Notes: generated by a model not told the origin, from the letters alone. DNA of 64,000 nucleotides from Anthonomus grandis grandis (GCF_022605725.1 NC_065546.1:36638227-36702226); one strand, 5' to 3'; positions 44,159 to 54,290 are shown, counted from the stretch's first letter. Numbers and translations: made by a program.

Positions 44159-45268
44159 CTATTCTAATCTAGACCGTATTAAATGTTCAAATTGAGCCCC
44201 ATTAACTTCTTGACAGTAAGCGAGTCTTGATTCGAATTCTCTCAGAACGTTGCGTATCATTTCTTGAGGTATTCGTTGAATCTCATTTCTTATATTATTT
44301 CTCAATTCTTCTAAATTGTTGGGTTTATTTACATACACTCTATGTTTTAAATAACCCCACAAAAAGAAGTCCAAAGGAGTCAAGTCGGGAGACCTAGCAG
44401 GCCACTCCAATTGACCCTTTCGCCCAATTCATCGACCCGGAAATACCTCACTTAAATATTGGCGCACGGCTCTGCTGAAGTGTGGCGGTGCGCCATCTTG
44501 CTGGAACCAAATTGAAGCTTCTGGAATATTGGGATTATTTGCATTTGGAAACATCAAACATAAAGCGGGAATCAGTTCGTTCCTTAAGAATTCCAAATAA
44601 CGTTGACCTGTTAAGGTACCTTCGAAGAAAAATGGACCTATGACTCTGTCATTGATAATGCCGGCCCAAACATTCACAGATTGAGGATATTGGGTATGAG
44701 CTTCAATCACCCAATTTGGATTGGAGGAAGACCAGTAACGGCAGTTCTGTCTGTTCACTGTACCATTGAGGCAGAAGGTCGACTCGTCACAAAAAATTAT
44801 TCTACGAGTAAAAAGACGATCGTTATGGCAGACATTCATTATAGTTTCGCAAAACTCTAATCGACGATCTGTATCATCTTCGTTAAGTTCGTGGATTAAT
44901 TTTAATTTATAGGGATGATATTTTGCCTTTTTCAAAATCCTTCTTAAAGATGTTTTTCCAACATCGTTATCTAGTGCTGCCTGTCTAGTCGGTGTATGAG
45001 GATTTTCTTCAATGGACAAAACAAGATTTAACTTCTTCTCCTCGGAAATTGAGGGACGACCCGATCTGGGTCGATCTCTGACGTGACCTAATTCCCTAAA
45101 TTTTCTTTCTAGTTTGCTAACGGTAGACTGAGATATTGTCTTATCAGGACACTTGGTATTAAACATTTCACAAACCTGGTGTTGGGTCCTAATGCGATCA
45201 CCACATCCTATCATAATTAGTATTTCTATTCTCTCAGTTTCACTTAACTTATTCATCTTTTCAGGCAA
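44159..45268 (-). pseudogene. Mariner DD41D transposase, one stop codon
   Basis: The start at 45268 opens MPEKMNKLSETERIEILIMIG. Two helix-turn-helix regions: STVSKLERKFRELGHV, then SGRPSISEEKK with TPTRQAALDNDVGKTSLRRIL. Catalytic core: IFCDESTFCLNG (first D), SVNVWAGIIND, FQQDGAPPHFSRAVRQYL (second D) and SPDLTPLDFFLWG (third D), with 41 residues between the second and third. The frame is open except for a single TGA at about 44426 in PGR(stop)IGRKG, where the relatives in this window have Trp (TGG). The C-terminus is GAQFEHLIRSRLE. Length is about 369 codons, normal for the family. So it is one substitution from an open frame; whether it is otherwise functional is unknown. Confidence 0.95.
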
Positions 45269-45381
45269 TATTAAATTTTACAATAAACAAGGATAAGACT
45301 GCTTGATACCTGTCACTTCAAAAAATGATGACAACATCATTGCAACAATGGATGAAAAAACACAAAAAACAAGGTTACCTT

Positions 45382-45568
45382 TAGAAGCCGGCCCCGGCAG
45401 CGCGGTGGGTATATATCTGCCTAGCAATCGTGTGGCCCTGGGTTCGAGTCCCAGACTTGGCATGGTTGTTTGTGATGTCCGATTTAGTTTAAGTACTAAA
45501 AAATTATTATATTGAGGTTTTTCGTGACTAAATGTGCACAAGGTCAATAAATTAAACAAAAAAAAAAA
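45382..45568 (+). mobile_element. tRNA-derived SINE 2
   Basis: Plus-strand SINE with 11-bp duplications AAGGTTACCTT (45371-45381 and 45569-45579). The head GCCGGCCCCGGCAGCGCGGTGGG holds an A-box-like segment, GGTTCGAGTCCC is the B box, and an A-rich tail ends it. Related to SINE 1 (same head, same GGCATGGTTG after the B box) but with a different 3' half. Confidence 0.88.
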
Positions 45569-46081
45569 AAGGTTACCTTAGTAAGGGTGTTACATTTGCA
45601 ATTAATAATTGCAAATATAACTTATGTTACTAGTATGTTCAGAAATTCAACCGTAAATTTCTCAGTACCTGTTGACACTAACTAGCTAGTGTCAACAGAT
45701 GGTTTTAAAAAAGCTTCGATAAAAAGTGCAAATCGCATTTATCTATGTCTAACCGTTTGGATTTTATAACATGTCAAAAGTGCAAATATGCCGATCTTCT
45801 ACTGTCAATAACTCAAAAACAAATGAAGATAGGTATAGCATATTGTAAATGAAATATGTCTAGAATTTTCTGTTCTTTAAGAATACAGAATAAAAAATAG
45901 GTATTTCCATTTCAAAAATTGAAGTTGATGGTCGTAACTTATTTTAGACCACCCTGTATACATAAAATTATAGTAAGAAAATCCGCAGTTAAAAATAAAA
46001 ATCGACGTGCCCGACTGCATACCTCTGAATTTTAAATCAATTTATTCCGGACTTTTGGCTCTCACTGTATAATATACGATA

Positions 46082-46288
46082 CGAGTTCGTAGAGGTCGAT
46101 GAATGAGGATGAATGAGATGAATGAGGATGAATGAGATGAATGAGATGAATGAGATGAATGAGATGAATGAGATGAATGAGATGAATGAGATGAATGAGA
46201 TGAATGAGATGAATGAGATGAATGAGATGAATGAGATGAATGAGATGAATGAGATGAATGAGATGAATGAGATGAGATGAATGAGGAT
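46082..46288. repeat. Minisatellite, 9-bp unit ATGAATGAG
   Basis: About 20 near-perfect tandem copies of ATGAATGAG, with a few 10-bp variants (GATGAATGAG) at both edges. It lies within the split mariner element 3, directly after the end of the nested composite. Its long minus-strand ORF of repeated LIH residues is an artefact of the repeat. Confidence 0.95.
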
Positions 46289-47139
46289 GTATAAACATGA
46301 ACAGCGATAACTATGAACAGCGAAGAGAATTTACTAATTGGATCCTTGAGCTACCTGCTCATTTTGCAAGCAAAATCTTTTTCAGTAATGAGCCTTATTT
46401 TCACCTCGATAGCTTCATTAATAGGCAAAAATGTCACATTCGACGCTTAGAAAATCATCAGAAAGCAATGCATCAACAATCTATCCACAATGTATCCCAA
46501 TGTATCCACAATCACACCATACAGTGTGCACTGTGGTCTGGAGAAAAAAATTAAGCCGTTGTTCCTAGAAAACGAGGAAGGTACGGTGCTAACAGAAATG
46601 ATGTTGTCGTGCTATGAAACTATGAAACAGTTTCTTGTGCCTCATTTGGAAGCTATTGATCTTGACATTTGGTTTCACCAGAACGGTGCAACAAGACATG
46701 CCGCCCGTGAAACATTGACGATCTTGCACGATCTTGACGAGTTGGCCCCTGGTCGTGTCATTTCCCGATAAGATGACGATAATTGGCCTCCACGCTCATG
46801 CCAATAAGCCTGCAACCATCGAATCATTAAAGCCGAAATTATATGCTGTGTCAATAAAATATTACCACTTGCATACAATAACGTTATTGAACATTTCATC
46901 AAGTACGCATATACCAGTGAAACCGTGGCGGCCATTTACAAGATACTCTGTTTCATACATAATTCCCAAAAGTATATTTTCTAAATTAATACCATGTTTT
47001 ATTAAACACAAAAATTTTGAGCTGTTAGTAAAACACCTATATAGAATTCATTTTCAATTCGCCTACGATGATCATTTGTATCGTCAACAGATGGAGTAAA
47101 CAATCTGTTTTAAATGATCGTTGGTGTTTTCATTAAAAA

Positions 47140-47420
47140 GAATAGCTAATGTGGAGTATTGCTGCCTTGTCGTCAGTGGAACATTTTGAAGTAATGTGGG
47201 TAAGTTTGTTTCTAAGATACGTTTGTATGCTTCGCCATCAGTACCTGAGGTAAAAAACGAACCGGGTTAAGAAAAAACTTTGCTGATGTCTCGCTTGAAT
47301 AATCGTAGGAGGATTTTCAATATACCACTCATGTATCCTGGGATAGTTAATTATGCCATTTTCAGAATCGCGTAAAAGATAAAAGTTCTGATTTTCTAGC
47401 GACAAGTTTAAGTTCAACTC
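47140..47420 (-). pseudogene. Mariner transposase fragment (element 6, catalytic part)
   Basis: The minus strand reads FYLLRDSENGIINYPRIHEW and FTSGTDGEAYKRILETNLPTLLQNVPLTTRQQY, the segment that in related mariners lies between the first and second catalytic aspartates. The sequence stops just where the QxDGAP motif should follow. A matching N-terminal fragment lies at 48690-48890. Confidence 0.55.
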
Positions 47421-47783
47421 AAAAAACTTATTCTATAATTGTATATGTACATGAATATCCATCTAGAACTTAGGAAAATAAATAACAAAACAGTAATTAC
47501 TAATAACATTATATTTGACATTAAGCAAGATGGCCGACTTAAGGCTCTTATCAGTAGCAACAACACTAAAACTATTCAAATCAAGCTACAAGTAAACCTT
47601 AAAGAGAAAGCAGACACGCACGTTAAGTCATGGAGTTAAATGAAATGCAAAACAAACACAAGTTTAATATAATAACAATTCAGTACAAAGCTTGTTTCAA
47701 TTTGACAGCAAGTCTGTTAATTATATCACAAAACAGATCAATATCATTATTTTTTTTTCACAGAATTTGCCAAATTACACATT

Positions 47784-48130
47784 CTAGAAATTAAGATCAA
47801 TTCTTCTCAAAAATGTTCGTTGGACGGGTTGTACCCTGTCCTTACAGACAGCATTAAATGCGTATTCTAAAACTGATCTGACTAAGACACAGTTCGGCTT
47901 TAGGGTTAGGAAAACGAAACCTGATAATCGGAATAGACAAATCCTTAAAATGGAACTTCTTAAAATGGCACATCGAGGCCTTATCCAAAAAATTAAGCTT
48001 TGCATGTTTTGCACTTGCACCGGTTTCCCCCGTAAAATTTGGCAACATCTAGATCAATATATTACGCCCTTTTTGAGTCGCATCTCCGAAAAGACCGTAC
48101 ATTCTGGGGTAAATCTTTTTTTTTTACATT
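47784..48130 (-). pseudogene. Non-LTR post-RT fragment
   Basis: The minus strand reads CVLVRSVLEYAFNAVCKDRVQPVQRTFLRRI, matching the LVRS.LEY...W....i..iQ.kFL segment downstream of RT in Jockey-type ORF2s. It is short and frame-shifted. Confidence 0.55.
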
Positions 48131-48139
48131 CTGCGATTT

Positions 48140-48540
48140 GAGCGCATTTTTAAACTAGAAAAGAGAGCTGTTCATTACTCACTGAAACTAAGTTGTAGAA
48201 CTCCCTGTCAAGCATTCTTGAAAAAATATAAAATATAAGCTTTTCTTCTTTATCCATATTTGAATCCATTTGCTTAATTCGCAAACATGTATCAGCAATC
48301 TCACAACTACCCACTTAGGAATGGGGAGCATGATCTTTATTTTCCAACCCCACGGTCAGAATTACTTAAACGATTTATACTATATAATGTAAACAAATTC
48401 GTATTTATATTTTAAGTTTTCTGTATTGTAATTTTTTGTTTATTTTTTGTATGTTTTTTATTAATTTATTAGCTTTGTCTACAAAATGTGTAAAATTGTT
48501 TGACAATAAAGCAGATTATTATTACTAAATTATTATTATC
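48140..48540 (+). pseudogene. Non-LTR C-terminal fragment with 3' tail
   Basis: The plus strand reads KLEKRAVHYSLKLSCRTPCQAFLKK and NYPLRNGEHDLYFPTPRSEL, a Jockey-type ORF2 C-terminus. It is followed by AATAAAGCAG and an ATT-rich tail near 48515-48540, so this is a true 3' end of an element. Confidence 0.6.
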
Positions 48541-48690
48541 GCTTTACCCTGAGGAACACCTGATGAAATCACAACTTCTAAAGAGATGAAGTCACCAAAC
48601 TACTCTAACACATCACCATAAATTCCCAACGCCAAAAGTTTCCTAACAAGCAAGTAAAGGTCAACTTTGTCAAATGCTTTGGAGAAATCT
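48530..48690 (-). pseudogene. Non-LTR RT fragment
   Basis: The minus strand reads DFSKAFDKVDLYLLVRKLLALGI (first catalytic aspartate) and SSGVPQGKA, the RT fingers-palm segment. It is fused directly to a mariner remnant on its upstream side. Confidence 0.7.
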
Positions 48691-48890
48691 CATAAAAAAG
48701 CCCTCTTCTGGATAAGGCAATTGCAAAATGGTATACTTGGAGTGTAATCTATAGTGAACAATAAATAGTGATAAAACTGATATCCCTTTAAAATTTGTAT
48801 GTAATTTGTTTCTTGTGTTAAAGCAATTTGTCTAGTACAAATACCAGGTTCTTTTTCAATACTCTGAAGCACATACTCTACCAAACCATC
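48690..48890 (-). pseudogene. Mariner N-terminal fragment (element 6)
   Basis: The minus strand reads VEYVLQSIEKEPGICTRQIALTQ and FYHYLLFT, like the second helix-turn-helix region of DD41D mariners (compare VLRRVADEP.STRDVAKN near 54.85 kb). Together with 47140-47420 it may be one element disrupted by non-LTR insertions. Confidence 0.5.
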
Positions 48891-49379
48891 ATCATCTACG
48901 ATTGATCATCCAATACACACGTCTTTGAAATTCAAATATCCTGTTTCACGCCATCAAGAATGAATTTTCTAAAATAGTTTTTTCCGGGCAGACATTAAAA
49001 TTTCAAACTTTTTGAAAAAATCAACAGTTTTTCAATTTTTTGAGATCTTATAGTTAAGTATGATTAATGATAATAAAATGTTTATTTTTGTCGTCTGTAA
49101 TTATTTATTATACATTTTCAGATGATTTATGTCGTAACTGAGAAATGCGCTAGAAACTCAAAAAACGCCAAAATATCAACATGTTTACCATTTCTAGACA
49201 AGATAACCAATATCAATCTTAATAAGACAAGGTTTTTCGTCTGTACGACTATATAATACGGTAGACATTACCAAGAGATGGAAACAGTCAGTTTGGATCG
49301 GTCTAGGAACTAGAGAGACGTCGTTTACTGTTCCAGTACATGAACAGCCAAATATATCATGATGTTAGTCATAGTCTGT

Positions 49380-50300
49380 TTGTCCCTCTGTTTAATCGAT
49401 TTCGAAAAGGCTTTTAAAAAAGTACGCCATGATTGAATGATGTTCGCATAATTGCCAATTTATACTGGCACCAGACAGACGAGGTGAAATTAGAATACTA
49501 ACTATCGGATGAAATGATCGTCAACCAAGTATGCCATTATCCTTTATTTTCAACTTCTTTTCAGAGGAAATATTCAATGAGACTCTTATTAATGCTACTC
49601 AAAGAATTAATAATAACGGAGTCAACGTAAATAATATCAGATACGCGAATAATCAACTTATTGTCACTGATAACCAAGAAGATTCACAATATCCAATGAA
49701 TAAGATAACCGACACTTATACATAGTTTGACATAAGACTCAATACCACCAAAACAAAATAATTATTAGCAAAGAACCTAACATGCCTTGTCACGATGAAA
49801 AGAATTTTAACCACTAATGACTTGAGGCTGAAATTGTAAATGAAGATAGTACGCTATTATGTTTTTCCAATTCCTCTGTACCGCATCGAAGCATGGACAC
49901 TCACTGACATAATGCTTAAACATCTTCAATCATTTGTGAGGTGGGTGTACCGGGTAATTACTAAAAATCAGTTGAGTAGACAGAATTAGTAACACATAGT
50001 CCCAAATGGCATGTCCAAATAGTTAGAAGAATATTTTGGGTATAGCATAAAACACCCGGAGAAATATGAGATCTTGCATCTTATTATAAGGAAAGAAAGC
50101 CTAGTGTAACCACCTTTTATTAGATTTCTGTTTTTTAAAAAATTGACTGATGTTGAAAGATGTTGAGTGAACAACAACAACCCAGTATCGAAAATGGCAC
50201 TACCTAAAAAGCTGATCCTTTAGCATGGCGTACGTGACCAATGACAAAGAACAGACATATAGGAAAATCACTTTAGTCAGAGAGAGGGAGAGAAAAATAA
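49380..50300 (+). pseudogene. RTE-type non-LTR RT fragment 2
   Basis: The plus strand reads CLIDFEKAFKKVRHD (first catalytic D), IANLYWHQTDEVKLEY, PLSFIFNFFSEEIFNETL and INGVNVNNIRYANNQLIVTDN. In the last block the catalytic YADD is YANN, so both aspartates are gone. Later parts are frame-shifted. Related in type to the element at 62-64 kb. Confidence 0.78.
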
Positions 50301-51385
50301 CCTGATTCCAGTAAATTACTTAAAAATTTAAAGCAAAGGATAGTTAGCGTCATCTAGGAGTTCTTATTTTTTTACAAGGTCATTAACCCATTTTGCACTA
50401 GATGTCGTGATCAGTATTATTTCCATATAATATTAAATTATTATATTATAAAAACAACAAAAAAAAACGCTACACTAGGCAAGGATTTTCCAAGAATAAG
50501 GAGAACAACGTATTTAAAAAAAATAATGAAGAAAGATATCTATTAGAAATCTACAGTCTTTTCGGAGCAGCTATAAATAAAACAATAGTTATCAACATAA
50601 GAGCCAACATGATGACCAACGATCGTTGAACTAGAAGAAAAAGAAAGTACGACTACGTAAGAAAAATCCCATTTTGGACAATTAACGGTGTAATAAAATA
50701 AAAAATCAATTTTTTTCACCTGATAACCCTTCTCACCTTTAAGAATCATTAACGATTTAATAAATTTGCGTTTTTCATCTATAGTAAGCCAACTACCTAA
50801 AAAAAATAACTTATACCTATAAAAAATCAGCAATAGAAACCTTTTTGTGAACCCTTATTACAGGATGGATATCAAAAACTAAAATTTGCCTGGACTATAA
50901 TAAGACATCAATCTAATGCATATAATTAAATGAAATTAGCATTTTGTTATTGCCTGTAATTTGCTTACCGCACTGATGTAAACCGGGAGTGCAACCTTTA
51001 ATCAACTTATAATAAACGTACTTGTTTTTGAATAATGTTAACATGGAAATTTCTTGATAAAAACTGAGAGAGAAAATTTACAAGGAAATCGCTTTTTATT
51101 GGAATATTTTACAATAAATAGGAGACAAAAGTCGGGAACGATAGATAAAGGATTTCTTTGAATCCCATTTTAAATTGGGGGGGATTTGCTGAAATTGAAA
51201 ATGTCGAATTTGCTTGAAACTGTATAAGAAATCTTTTTTAGTTATGTTGCTCTCATTATTATAACTCAATGCACAGTGAGTTTCCTGGCGAAAATGTTAT
51301 GATATTTATTTGAGTCATTTTTAAGATACTGCTTTTAGCCCTTTACATAATAACATATCATACATATTTTTTCTTTTTATTTAAA
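50301..51385. other. No gene recognised; probably host intron
   Basis: AT-rich, no transposon motif found. It lies directly downstream (minus-strand sense) of the exon at 51392-51600. Confidence 0.5.
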
Positions 51386-51391
51386 ACTTAC

Positions 51392-51600
51392 CATTTGTGG
51401 CTCTTTGACCCTTGACTCTTCGTCCAACACTGGGCGAAACTAATGCCAAAGCCTTATCAGGCCGTAATGACGAACGTTTTTCGGTAATCGCCGGGATCGG
51501 CAGTGATTCAGATGGCGAAATGGGCATTTCCGACCACACGGCTTCCACCATTGAGTCTATACTCGATGAACGTGGAAGTCTATTGTTCAAAGGGTCTCGC
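51392..51600 (-). CDS. Internal exon of an unidentified host gene
   Basis: A 209-bp minus-strand segment with a clean acceptor (polypyrimidine tract ending TTTTTTCAG before GCGAGACC) and donor (AATG|GTAAGTTT). It is open throughout and encodes RDPLNNRLPRSSSIDSMVEA, later SLRPDKALALVSPSVGRR and KGQRATNG, a Ser/Arg/Pro-rich, probably disordered stretch with possible phosphorylation sites (RSSS, KRSS). It begins on the last base of a codon and ends on the first base of the next. GC is much higher than its surroundings, and no transposon motif is present. I do not recognise the gene. It is the best evidence that the window lies within a host transcription unit read on the minus strand. Confidence 0.75.
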
Positions 51601-51604
51601 CTGA

Positions 51605-52010
51605 AAAAATAATTTAATAAATGCTACTTAATCCAATCATTGAGACGTTTTAAAGGACACTCTACGGAAACTACTCGAGCGCCATTAATAATTCAGTAAC
51701 GACTTTTCAGTGAACTGTCGAGGGGAGAACTTTATCTCTTTTTCGGCTTTTAGTAAAACAATTTATTATAGAGCATGAAATCCTGGAAAGTAATGTGTGT
51801 GAGTACCTTGAAAAGAAGGTTTACTATATATATAGGATCGAGCTGACTCTGATTGACCTGTTTCTTTAACTGTAAAAACCGAAATATGTTCGGAATAATA
51901 TATTTTTCAGGGTACGTCAATAAAGCTTACGGTAAATATAGCGCCTAAACTAGACCAGGTAAAGCAGAAAGTTCTAATGCAAAGTTTCCAAACTAAAAAT
52001 ATTTCTAGAC
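51605..52010. other. No gene recognised; probably host intron
   Basis: The upstream flank (minus-strand sense) of the exon. No repeats identified. Confidence 0.45.
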
Positions 52011-52013
52011 ATA

Positions 52014-52504
52014 CAGAGTGGGCCATAAAAAAGTTGTCATATAATATGTATTTCTTTATATATAGAACGCTCTATATATTATTTTACGAAATGATTAGAC
52101 ATTACGAGATCTTTATATTTAAATGACATTTATAAAAAATGCATGCGGCGTTGCCAGGTAATTAATTTTTTTTAACTATGGATTTAATGTAGACCTATGA
52201 CATTTGTACCACAATTGGTCAACTTAATACCTACTTAAAACTGGTTGTGATGTTTTGTCATTTTTATATTACAATATCCGAATGTACCAAAATGAAATAC
52301 GCAACCTCTTTAGATGTTTCAATATAACACCCGGTATATTTTAATATTGTTAAATATACCCGTGAAATGCCTTTATTTTTTGTTAAATATATTCTCTTCC
52401 ATATCTTAACCATTTATTTCTTAAAATATCTAAGTTTTTATATAAGGAAAGCATAAAATTCGATAATCTTATATTTTGGCTATAGAACTTTTTGCTCCAC
52501 CTGG
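52014..52504. mobile_element. Mariner-type MITE
   Basis: A 491-bp segment between TA dinucleotides (52012-52013 and 52505-52506), with imperfect inverted ends: left CAGAGTGGGCCATAAAAAAGTT and right AACTTTTTGCTCCACCTGG. No ORF. The divergence of the ends suggests an old copy. Confidence 0.6.
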
Positions 52505-52689
52505 TATAGTTTAGGCACCCTTTTAGGAATACGCCTTGTTGACGGAAACTGTATAATTATTATAATTTTCACCTTCAGTAATTTTTTGGTTTGTGGATTC
52601 TGTTTTTTTTTTTTATTAGTTATATGTTATATGTATAGACATAATGCGGTTATCAAAAAATATAAAATGGATATATGAAAAAGAGATAT

Positions 52690-53340
52690 TAAATGGGCTC
52701 CTAGATCTCTAGATGGCCTCAGAATATGGGAAAATAAAAAACTTTTACGTCGTTGATCCATTTTTAACAAAAAAGTAACATTTCTATGGGTTAAGGCTCA
52801 TACTGGTATATTAAAGGTAATGAGCTGGTAGATTTGTTAGCCAAAAATAGTATTGCCGTCGGCAACAACATACCTGATCTTTCTTGTCTCACTGATAACG
52901 CAATAATTAGGAAAAATACAAAGGTTAAGTGGAATAATATTTGGAAAAATATTTGCAAAGAATCTTCAAGAAGTTATTGCAAATTAGTTCTAAAAATACC
53001 TTCTGCATACTGGCATATTGAACTAAACGTGGCAAGGCGTTCTAAAACAACTATAATTCGTATGAAATTAGGACATGCTTGCTATTCAGCACACCTTAAT
53101 AAAATTGAAGTATTACATATATAATACTGTGCACAAATTGTTGTGAAAATATTACAGGTGACCTAAATCACATATTTTTTGAATATAAAAAATATACTCA
53201 AGAATTTATGCGTGGAATGTACAGTGGCTCGTCCATTTAATATTTTGGATTTATTGGCACTAGAAAATGCAAAACTATTTAATTCTCTAATTACCTTCCT
53301 TAGAAATGTAGGACTTAGTATTTAGTTTCGATTTTTAATT
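52690..53340 (+). pseudogene. Non-LTR fragment with RNase H domain
   Basis: The plus strand reads TFLWVKAHTGILKGNELVDLLAKNSIA, matching the last RNase H block (W..aH.GI.GNE..D..AK), then KLVLKIPSAYWHIEL, IIRMKLGHACYSAHL and, after a stop, CTICCENITGDLNHIFFE, the Cys-His segment after RNase H in I-clade and related elements. The RT domain is absent. Confidence 0.75.
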
Positions 53341-53344
53341 AGAT

Positions 53345-54290
53345 TAATAATGCTAGTTCCAAGTCTCATTCCCTTATGTTTTCCGTGGTCAATATCACTT
53401 CTGGTGTATTAAGTCGCCCTGATAGACCCCAGTGGTGTGAAGTGTGTCTCACTGTCTTACATATTTTAGGATAAGATAATGTAGCTAAGAACCGTACTAT
53501 AAATTCGATATTAAAAATAAAATAACATTAAAAAAAACCATAATTTGCATTACAAGAATATTTTTATATCAATTGTCAAAGTAGTGTAGAAATATGCGAT
53601 ACGTAATAATGGCAAATCAAATAAAATATAAAAATTGTAACTGGCTGCATGGTTAAATGCCACATGCCACAAAAAAATCTCTATATCTGACTTCAAATAA
53701 CTTTTATTAATGGTGTTACAAGAAGAATAATTACAACAAATTTAAAGGAGTTGCGATAGAAAATTATTAAATGTGCTAATTCTACTCTGGAAAACTTTTA
53801 TTAAAATGAACTTTTGTTAATTCCATTACCAAAAATGGCTTTTATAATAAGTTAACTTATAGTTTAGCCAAAAAGGTCTGTTTAAGTCTTTTATTTAAGG
53901 AATTAATATTTGTTTAATTTATTTTAAGGGGTTTAGTTTAATTTTTGTAATTTTTTGTACTTTTATTGGAGTAGCTATATATTTTATTTAGAATAACGCT
54001 TTAGTTTTCAATAGAGAGCATAATAAACATTTTCAGATTATAGTTCTATGTGGTATGTATACTGATATAAGTAAAGTCTGTATCCATAAAAGTATTTTAG
54101 AAATACCTAAGCTTTTACGTAATAGTTTGCAAAGTTTTAATGCAAGAAATAGAGTTAGCCTTCGTTACGGTGGATGCTTAATCGTATTGAAAAACACGAA
54201 ATATTCTATTTTTAGATAAATATATTACCGACGCAAGAGGCGAATAGCAGAATATTTGAAATGCATATGTATGCATTGCTATACAGGGTG
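53345..54290. other. No gene recognised
   Basis: AT-rich with no motif found. The first part may be the 3' UTR of the RNase H-bearing element. Confidence 0.45.

Larger units (their letters stand above)
43899..45956 (-). mobile_element. Mariner-like element 2 (DD41D type)
   Basis: A 2058-bp element between TA at 43897-43898 and 45957-45958. The inverted repeats start CAGG(A/G)TGGTC and extend roughly 190 bp (AAGTTACGACCATCAACTTC, then ATAAAATCCAAACGGTTAGA), with about 125 bp present only in the right copy. Each repeat contains a small hairpin, TGTTGACACTAGCTAGT.AGTGTCAACA. The transposase is on the minus strand, and a SINE lies between it and the right repeat. Confidence 0.92.
43774..46067. 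mobile_element. Palindromic TA element 2 with a mariner at its centre
   Basis: Outer arms 43774-43896 and 45959-46067 are reverse complements (start CAGTGAGAGCCAAAAGTCCG), apart from one indel of about 14 bp. TA duplications lie at 43772-43773 and 46068-46069. With the inner mariner removed, the arms meet as TTTTATGTA-TA-TACATAAAA, a perfect 20-bp palindrome whose central TA is the mariner's target. The arm sequence is unrelated to that of the 11988-14034 composite. Confidence 0.88.
43720..46930 (+). pseudogene. Mariner transposase, split and decayed (element 3)
   Basis: N-terminal helix-turn-helix start: MGHYTVEERVLIVK. After the insertion: EFTNWILELPAH, KIFFSNEPYFHLDSFINRQKC (the first catalytic position reads N, where D is expected), a frame shift near 46540, then LDIWFHQNGATRHAARETL (the second catalytic position is also N), PGRVISR, a stop, NWPPRSC, and in another frame NKPATIESLKPKLY and NNVIEHFIKYAYTSE. 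The layout fits a third mariner subfamily. Functionally dead. Confidence 0.75.
43720..46960 (+). mobile_element. Mariner-like element 3, host of a nested stack
   Basis: The N-terminal coding start is at 43720 (MGHYTVEERVLIVKNYI). It is interrupted at a TA (43772-43773) by a 2294-bp palindrome/mariner composite and resumes after TA at 46068-46069 with a minisatellite and then the catalytic region (46297-46930). The inverted repeats of this outer mariner were not identified, so its limits are approximate. Confidence 0.72.

Noticed and set aside
45386..45470. Second tRNA-like gene
   Set aside because: Same reasoning: it is the head of SINE 2 with an 11-bp duplication and A-tail.
46082..46288. 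CRISPR-like array
   Set aside because: The unit is 9 bp without spacers; it is a minisatellite in a eukaryotic genome.
46062..46298. A 78-codon minus-strand ORF made of repeated Leu-Ile-His
   Set aside because: It is the translation of the ATGAATGAG minisatellite and not a gene.
39021..50900. TATAGTCCAGG at about 39025 and CCTGGACTATA at about 50890 as ends of one element
   Set aside because: The similarity is only about 11 bp, the distance is large, and many elements intervene; probably chance.
51412..51612. Plus-strand ORF over the host exon
   Set aside because: Only the minus strand has both splice signals in the right order, so the plus ORF is a shadow.
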